A DNA stretch of 64,000 nucleotides from Nocardia acidivorans NBRC 108247. Its GTDB lineage: Bacteria; Actinomycetota; Actinomycetes; Mycobacteriales; Mycobacteriaceae. Both the position numbers and the translations under genes were made by a program. Position 1 is the first letter of the stretch. Each line of letters starts with the position of its first letter. The notes beneath the pieces are model-generated. The model saw only the letters and a list, made by a program, of their open reading frames with translations, was not told where the DNA came from and ran no database searches. The stretch is from positions 1 through 64,000 of the forward strand of contig NZ_BDAW01000042.1 in the NCBI RefSeq assembly GCF_001625085.1. Reading direction: 5' to 3'. This document shows positions 60,368 through 64,000 of this stretch, piece after piece.

Positions 60368-61849
60368 ATGGCTGACGCGGTGGTGGTCGGGTCGGGGCCC
60401 AATGGGCTTGCGGCGGCGGTGATCCTGGCTCGAGCGGGGCTCGAGGTGGAGGTCCACGAGGCGGCCGGCTCCATCGGGGGCGGGTGCCGGACCGCGGAGG
60501 TCACCCTGCCGGGGTTCCGGCACGACCTGTGCGCGGGGGCGCATCCGATGGCGGTGGCCTCGCCGTTCTTCCGGGCCTTCGATCTGGCGGCGCACGGGGT
60601 GGAGATGCTCACCCCGCAGGTGTCGTACGCGCATCCGCTCGACGGCGGGCGGGCCGGGCTGGCCTGGCTTGACCTGGAGCGGACCGCCGACGGGCTGGGC
60701 CGCGACGGCGGGGCGTGGCGGCGATACTTCGGGCCGCTGCTGCGCGAATGGGAAGACCTGGTCGCACTGATCATGTCGGATATGCGGCATCCGCCACTGG
60801 ATCCCGCGGTCCTGCTCCGGCTCGATCCGGGCATCGAATTGCGTGCCGCCCGGCGCCTGGTGGAGCAGTCGACACCGCTGTGGGACTTGCGTTTTCGAGA
60901 GGACATCGCGCCCGCGCTGATGACCGGCGTTGCCACGCACGCGATTCGGCCGCCGCGCAGTATCCCGGGCGCGGGGGTGAGCATGCTGCTGGGCACCCTG
61001 GCGCACGCGCGCGGCTGGCCGGTACCGCGCGGCGGTAGTCAGGCCATCGCCGACGCGCTGGCCGCCGACCTGCGCCACCACGGCGGTCGCATCATCACCG
61101 GGCATCGGGTCGACTCCATCGACGAATTCGATTCCGTGCGAACGGTTCTGCTGGATCTGGCGCCCGCCGAACTCCAGCGCATCGCCGCGAACCGCCTGCC
61201 CGGTCGATACGCCAAGGCGCTCAGCCGTTTCCAGTATGGCGGAGCGGCCTGCAAGGTCGACTTCGCGCTCTCCGGCCCGGTCCCGTGGCAGGCGCGCGGT
61301 TGCGAACGCGCGGGCACCCTGCATCTGATCGGCAGTCGTGCCGAGGCCGTCGCCGCCGAAAAGGCCGTTGCCGCAGGACATCACGCCGAAAGCCCGTATG
61401 TCCTGTCCATCCAGCCCGGCGTCGTCGACGACAGCCGCGCCCCCGCGGGTAAGCACACCTTCTACACCTACGCCCACGTCCCCAACGGCTCCACCCGCGA
61501 TATGACCGAGGCCGTCACCGCCCAGGTGGAACGCTTCGCCCCCGGCTTCCGCGACCTCATCCTGGCGACGAACGTCCGCACCGCCGCCACCATGCCCGCC
61601 CACAACGCGAATTACATCGGCGGCGATATCTCCGCCGGCGCGATGACCCTGCGCCAGAGCATCTTCCGCCCCGTCCCCCGCTGGAACCCGTACCGCACGC
61701 CCCTGCCCGGCGTCTACCTATGCTCCTCCGCCACCCCGCCCGGCCCCGGCGTCCACGGTATGAACGGCCTGCACGCCGCCCGCCATGCCCTGCGCCGCGA
61801 ATTCGGCATCCGCACAGACCCCCTGGACCTCCTCGCCGGCCGCGCTTGA
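60368..61849 (+). CDS. CrtI/phytoene-desaturase-like FAD oxidoreductase
   Basis: A 493-residue flavoprotein. The dinucleotide motif VVVGSGPNGLAAAVILARAG with GxGxxG (Gly8, Gly10, Gly13) opens the protein. It closes with LYLCSSATPPGPGVHGMNGL, the FAD-binding C-terminal signature of phytoene desaturase/PYROXD2-like enzymes. The substrate is unknown, and no carotenoid genes lie nearby. ATG 60368 is chosen over GTG 60362 because the fold begins there. Confidence 0.9.
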   Translation: MADAVVVGSGPNGLAAAVILARAGLEVEVHEAAGSIGGGCRTAEVTLPGFRHDLCAGAHPMAVASPFFRAFDLAAHGVEMLTPQVSYAHPLDGGRAGLAWLDLERTADGLGRDGGAWRRYFGPLLREWEDLVALIMSDMRHPPLDPAVLLRLDPGIELRAARRLVEQSTPLWDLRFREDIAPALMTGVATHAIRPPRSIPGAGVSMLLGTLAHARGWPVPRGGSQAIADALAADLRHHGGRIITGHRVDSIDEFDSVRTVLLDLAPAELQRIAANRLPGRYAKALSRFQYGGAACKVDFALSGPVPWQARGCERAGTLHLIGSRAEAVAAEKAVAAGHHAESPYVLSIQPGVVDDSRAPAGKHTFYTYAHVPNGSTRDMTEAVTAQVERFAPGFRDLILATNVRTAATMPAHNANYIGGDISAGAMTLRQSIFRPVPRWNPYRTPLPGVYLCSSATPPGPGVHGMNGLHAARHALRREFGIRTDPLDLLAGRA

Positions 61850-61882
61850 CGGCGTGCGCTCGGCAGTGGTCGCGGCGGACGC

Positions 61883-62800
61883 CTACTCCGCGGCGGTGCG
61901 GTACGGGTCCGGCTCCAGGTAGACGTTGCCCGCGGCCGGAATCGCTTCGCGGACACGGGCTTCCGCGGCGTCGAGGGCGAGGGCGGCGGCGCTGATGTCC
62001 TGGCCGGGTTTCATGGCGACCTTGGCTGCGACGAGTAAGTCGCTGGGGGACAGGTATTGGGTTTTCAGGTTGAGGACGCGGGTCACCTGGTCGCCGTCGA
62101 CCAGGGCCGCGCGAATGCGCCGCTCCTCCTCGGGGGTCGCGCCCTCACCGATGAGCAGGCTCTGCATTTCGATGATGAGCACCAACGCGATACAGCCCAG
62201 CAGCACGCCGATGGCAATGGTGCCGATACCGTCCCAGAGCGGATTGCCGGTGAGGGCGGTCAGGCCGACGCCGAGGAAGGCGAGCGCCAGCCCGACCAGG
62301 GCGCCGGAATCCTCCAGCAGCACCACGGGGAGTTCGGCATTGCGGGTGGTGCGGATGAACCGCCACCAGCTGTACCGGCCCTTCATCGGGGTGGACGCCC
62401 GAATCGCGGTGAGCAGGCTGTAGGACTCCAGGCCCATCGCCGCCACCAGGATCGCGATGGCGATGCCGACATCGGTCAGCTCCTGCTGATGCCGGATCTT
62501 GCTGATGCCCTCCTCGATGGAGTACAGCGATCCGACGCTGAAGATGACCAGCGCCACCACGAAGGCGTAGAAGTAGCGGTTGCGCCCATACCCGAAGGGG
62601 TGCAACTGATCCGGTTCCTGCTGGGCGCGTTTGCGGCCGATCAGCAGCAGGCCCTGATTGGCGCTGTCCGCCAGTGAGTGCGCCGCCTCGGCCAGCATGG
62701 ACCCGGACCCGGTGATCGCCGCGCCCGCGAATTTCGCGAGGGTGATACCGACATCGGCCGCGAAGGCCGCGAGAACCGCTTGTCTGCTGCCGGACGCCAT
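61883..62800 (-). CDS. Cation diffusion facilitator (CDF) transporter, paralogue 1
   Basis: A 305-residue CDF family protein with about six membrane helices, for efflux of divalent metal (Zn, Fe, Mn or Co) coupled to protons. Metal-site patterns are AEAAHSLADSANQG (His-xxx-Asp) in TM2 and LLEDSGALVGL in TM5. HPFGYGRNRYFY follows TM2. A cytoplasmic C-terminal domain of about 80 residues ends with VYLEPDPYRT. It is closely related to the upstream paralogue at 62900-63826. Confidence 0.9.
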   Translation of the reverse strand: MASGSRQAVLAAFAADVGITLAKFAGAAITGSGSMLAEAAHSLADSANQGLLLIGRKRAQQEPDQLHPFGYGRNRYFYAFVVALVIFSVGSLYSIEEGISKIRHQQELTDVGIAIAILVAAMGLESYSLLTAIRASTPMKGRYSWWRFIRTTRNAELPVVLLEDSGALVGLALAFLGVGLTALTGNPLWDGIGTIAIGVLLGCIALVLIIEMQSLLIGEGATPEEERRIRAALVDGDQVTRVLNLKTQYLSPSDLLVAAKVAMKPGQDISAAALALDAAEARVREAIPAAGNVYLEPDPYRTAAE

Positions 62801-62848
62801 ACGATCACGTTACCGATGCCGCCCCGGGAGCGCCGGATGTACACGCAC

Positions 62849-62886
62849 ACCGGCCGGACCCGAATCGCGTCGCGGGTCCGGCCGGT
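62849..62886. terminator. 14-bp stem terminator between CDF paralogues
   Basis: ACCGGCCGGACCCG pairs perfectly with CGGGTCCGGCCGGT around a 10-base loop. It stands 14 bases after the stop of the CDF gene at 62900 (minus strand), so the two paralogues are probably separate transcription units. Confidence 0.75.
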
Positions 62887-62899
62887 TCGAGTGTTGTGC

Positions 62900-63826
62900 T
62901 CAGCCCTGAATCGGTTGTGTGCGATACAGATCCGGCTCGAGGTAGATCACGCGGGCGACCGGGACGGCCGCGCGGATCCGGGCCTCGGCGGCATCGATGG
63001 CGGTGGCGATATCGGCGATCTCCAGGCCCGGCACGATGGAGACCTTGGCCGCCACGAGCATCTCCTCCGGACCCAGGTACTGGGTGCGCAGATGGATGAC
63101 ACGGTCGATGGCCTTGTCGTCCACCAACCGCTCGCGAATCGCGCGGTCCTCGTCCGGGGTCGCGCCCTCGCCGATCAGCAGGCTCTGCATCTCGATGATC
63201 AGAATGACGGCGATGATGCCGAGCAGGATGCCGATCGACAGCGTGCCGATACCGTCCCACACCGGTTCATCGGTGATCACGGTCAGCGAGATGGCCGCGA
63301 ACGCCAGCACCAGGCCGATGAGCGCGCCGGAGTCCTCCAGCAGCACCACCGGCAGCTCCGGATTGCGGGAGTTGCGGATGAACCGCCACCAGCTGGCATC
63401 GCCCTTGAGCGGCTTGGATTCCCGCATGGCGGTGACGAAACTGTAGCTCTCCAGCGCGATGGCGATACCGAGGATGGCGATGGCCACGAACGGGCTGGAC
63501 AGCTCCTCGGGATGCTGGATCTTGTGGATGCCCTCGTAGATGGCGTACACCGAGCCGAGCGCGAAGATGACCAGCGCGACGATGAAGGAATAGAAGTAAC
63601 GATTGCGGCCGTACCCGAACGGGTGCAGCTCATCGGCGTCCTGTTCGGCGCGCCGCTGCCCCAGCAGCAGTAGCCCCTGGTTGGAGGTGTCGGCCACCGA
63701 GTGCACGGCCTCGGCCAGCATCGACGCCGATCCGGTGATCGCCGCGCCGATGAACTTCGCCACCGCGATTCCGGCATTGGCGCTGAGCGCCGCCAGGATC
63801 GCCTTCTTACCGCCACCCGCAGACAA
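62900..63826 (-). CDS. Cation diffusion facilitator (CDF) transporter, paralogue 2
   Basis: A 308-residue CDF transporter with the same layout as paralogue 1 (AEAVHSVADTSNQG, HPFGYGRNRYFY, LLEDSGALIGL). The cytoplasmic domain ends VIYLEPDLYRTQP. Start TTG 63826 with AAGGAA about eight bases upstream. Tandem duplication of a metal exporter is likely, and the metal is unknown. Confidence 0.9.
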   Translation of the reverse strand: MSAGGGKKAILAALSANAGIAVAKFIGAAITGSASMLAEAVHSVADTSNQGLLLLGQRRAEQDADELHPFGYGRNRYFYSFIVALVIFALGSVYAIYEGIHKIQHPEELSSPFVAIAILGIAIALESYSFVTAMRESKPLKGDASWWRFIRNSRNPELPVVLLEDSGALIGLVLAFAAISLTVITDEPVWDGIGTLSIGILLGIIAVILIIEMQSLLIGEGATPDEDRAIRERLVDDKAIDRVIHLRTQYLGPEEMLVAAKVSIVPGLEIADIATAIDAAEARIRAAVPVARVIYLEPDLYRTQPIQG

Positions 63827-63960
63827 TGTTGTGTTCCTTCCCGAACCAATGTCCGTTTTGTCGCAAAACCCGCTTGAAGGGCGAAGCCTACCGACCCTAA
63901 CCGCCCGCCATGCAGCCTAGGCCGCACCGGTCCGCACACCCGGGACGGACGGGTTCGTGG

Positions 63961-64000
63961 TCAGTCTTCGTCGACGGTTGCGCAGAACAGCTGTGCGGGG
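63961..64000 (-). CDS. Possible 3' end of an unidentified gene (right-edge partial)
   Basis: The last 13 codons on the minus strand read PAQLFCATVDED and then TGA, an acceptable coding end. It is too short to identify, and coding is only suggested by composition and by the gap of about 130 bases before the next gene. Confidence 0.25.
   Translation of the reverse strand, partial: PAQLFCATVDED

Overview
The window is high-GC DNA that is almost completely coding, with frequent GTG and TTG starts. Gene content points to a mycolic-acid actinobacterium (Mycobacteriales). It carries the N-terminus of a mycobacterial-type 2-oxoglutarate decarboxylase/dehydrogenase (kgd), an MptpB-like phosphatase, an Rv3406-like sulfatase dioxygenase and the cell-wall block TIGR03089 / LCP ligase / rmlD / wbbL / manC, which matches M. 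tuberculosis Rv3268-Rv3264c in order. Nocardia or a close relative is the best guess. It is an inference from gene content, not from a marker gene. No rRNA, tRNA, CRISPR array, phage or transposase was seen.

Layout. 1-8.96 kb: kgd start, a fused double ABC exporter, two VOC proteins, an EcsC/ABC ATPase/ABC-2 permease operon and an AraC regulator. 8.96-19.9 kb: Xi-class GST, enoyl-CoA hydratase-like protein, a truncated adenylate-forming protein, tyrosine phosphatase, a TetR-like protein lacking its DNA-binding domain, a PLP alanine-racemase-fold enzyme, a large nuclease/helicase fusion and an alpha/beta hydrolase. 19.9-33 kb: gamma-carbonic anhydrase, phosphoribosyltransferase, nitrilase-family amidase, DEAD-box helicase, a secreted protein, an acyl-CoA dehydrogenase pair, an HMG-CoA-lyase-like/CoA-transferase operon, an alkylsulfatase dioxygenase and endonuclease IV. 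33-41.5 kb: three closely similar membrane Ser/Thr kinases around a MacB-type ABC transporter. 41.6-49.6 kb: a four-gene operon of SWIM-DUF5691 fusion, MoxR AAA+ ATPase, DUF5682 and VWA protein. This is the best candidate for a poorly described system. 49.8-53.4 kb: SelW-like thioredoxin-fold protein, FmdB zinc ribbon, carboxylesterase, P450. 53.5-58.9 kb: cell-wall locus. 58.9-64 kb: a TetR-controlled pair of small proteins with visible operators, a CrtI-like FAD oxidoreductase and two CDF cation transporters.

How the genes work together. The cell-wall block makes GDP-mannose and dTDP-rhamnose, adds rhamnose to the arabinogalactan linker and ligates arabinogalactan to peptidoglycan. The acyl-CoA dehydrogenases, CoA transferase and lyase suggest acyl-CoA catabolism. 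In the MoxR operon, the AAA+ ATPase and VWA protein probably form a chaperone-like pair acting with the SWIM and DUF5682 partners.

Non-coding structure worth noting: three 35-bp copies of a dispersed hairpin repeat, one followed upstream by an array of half-units at 24/21-bp spacing; in-frame 24-bp repeats coding for octapeptides in two enzymes; a 28-bp CG-alternating palindrome between lcp and rmlD; and several strong hairpins between convergent genes.
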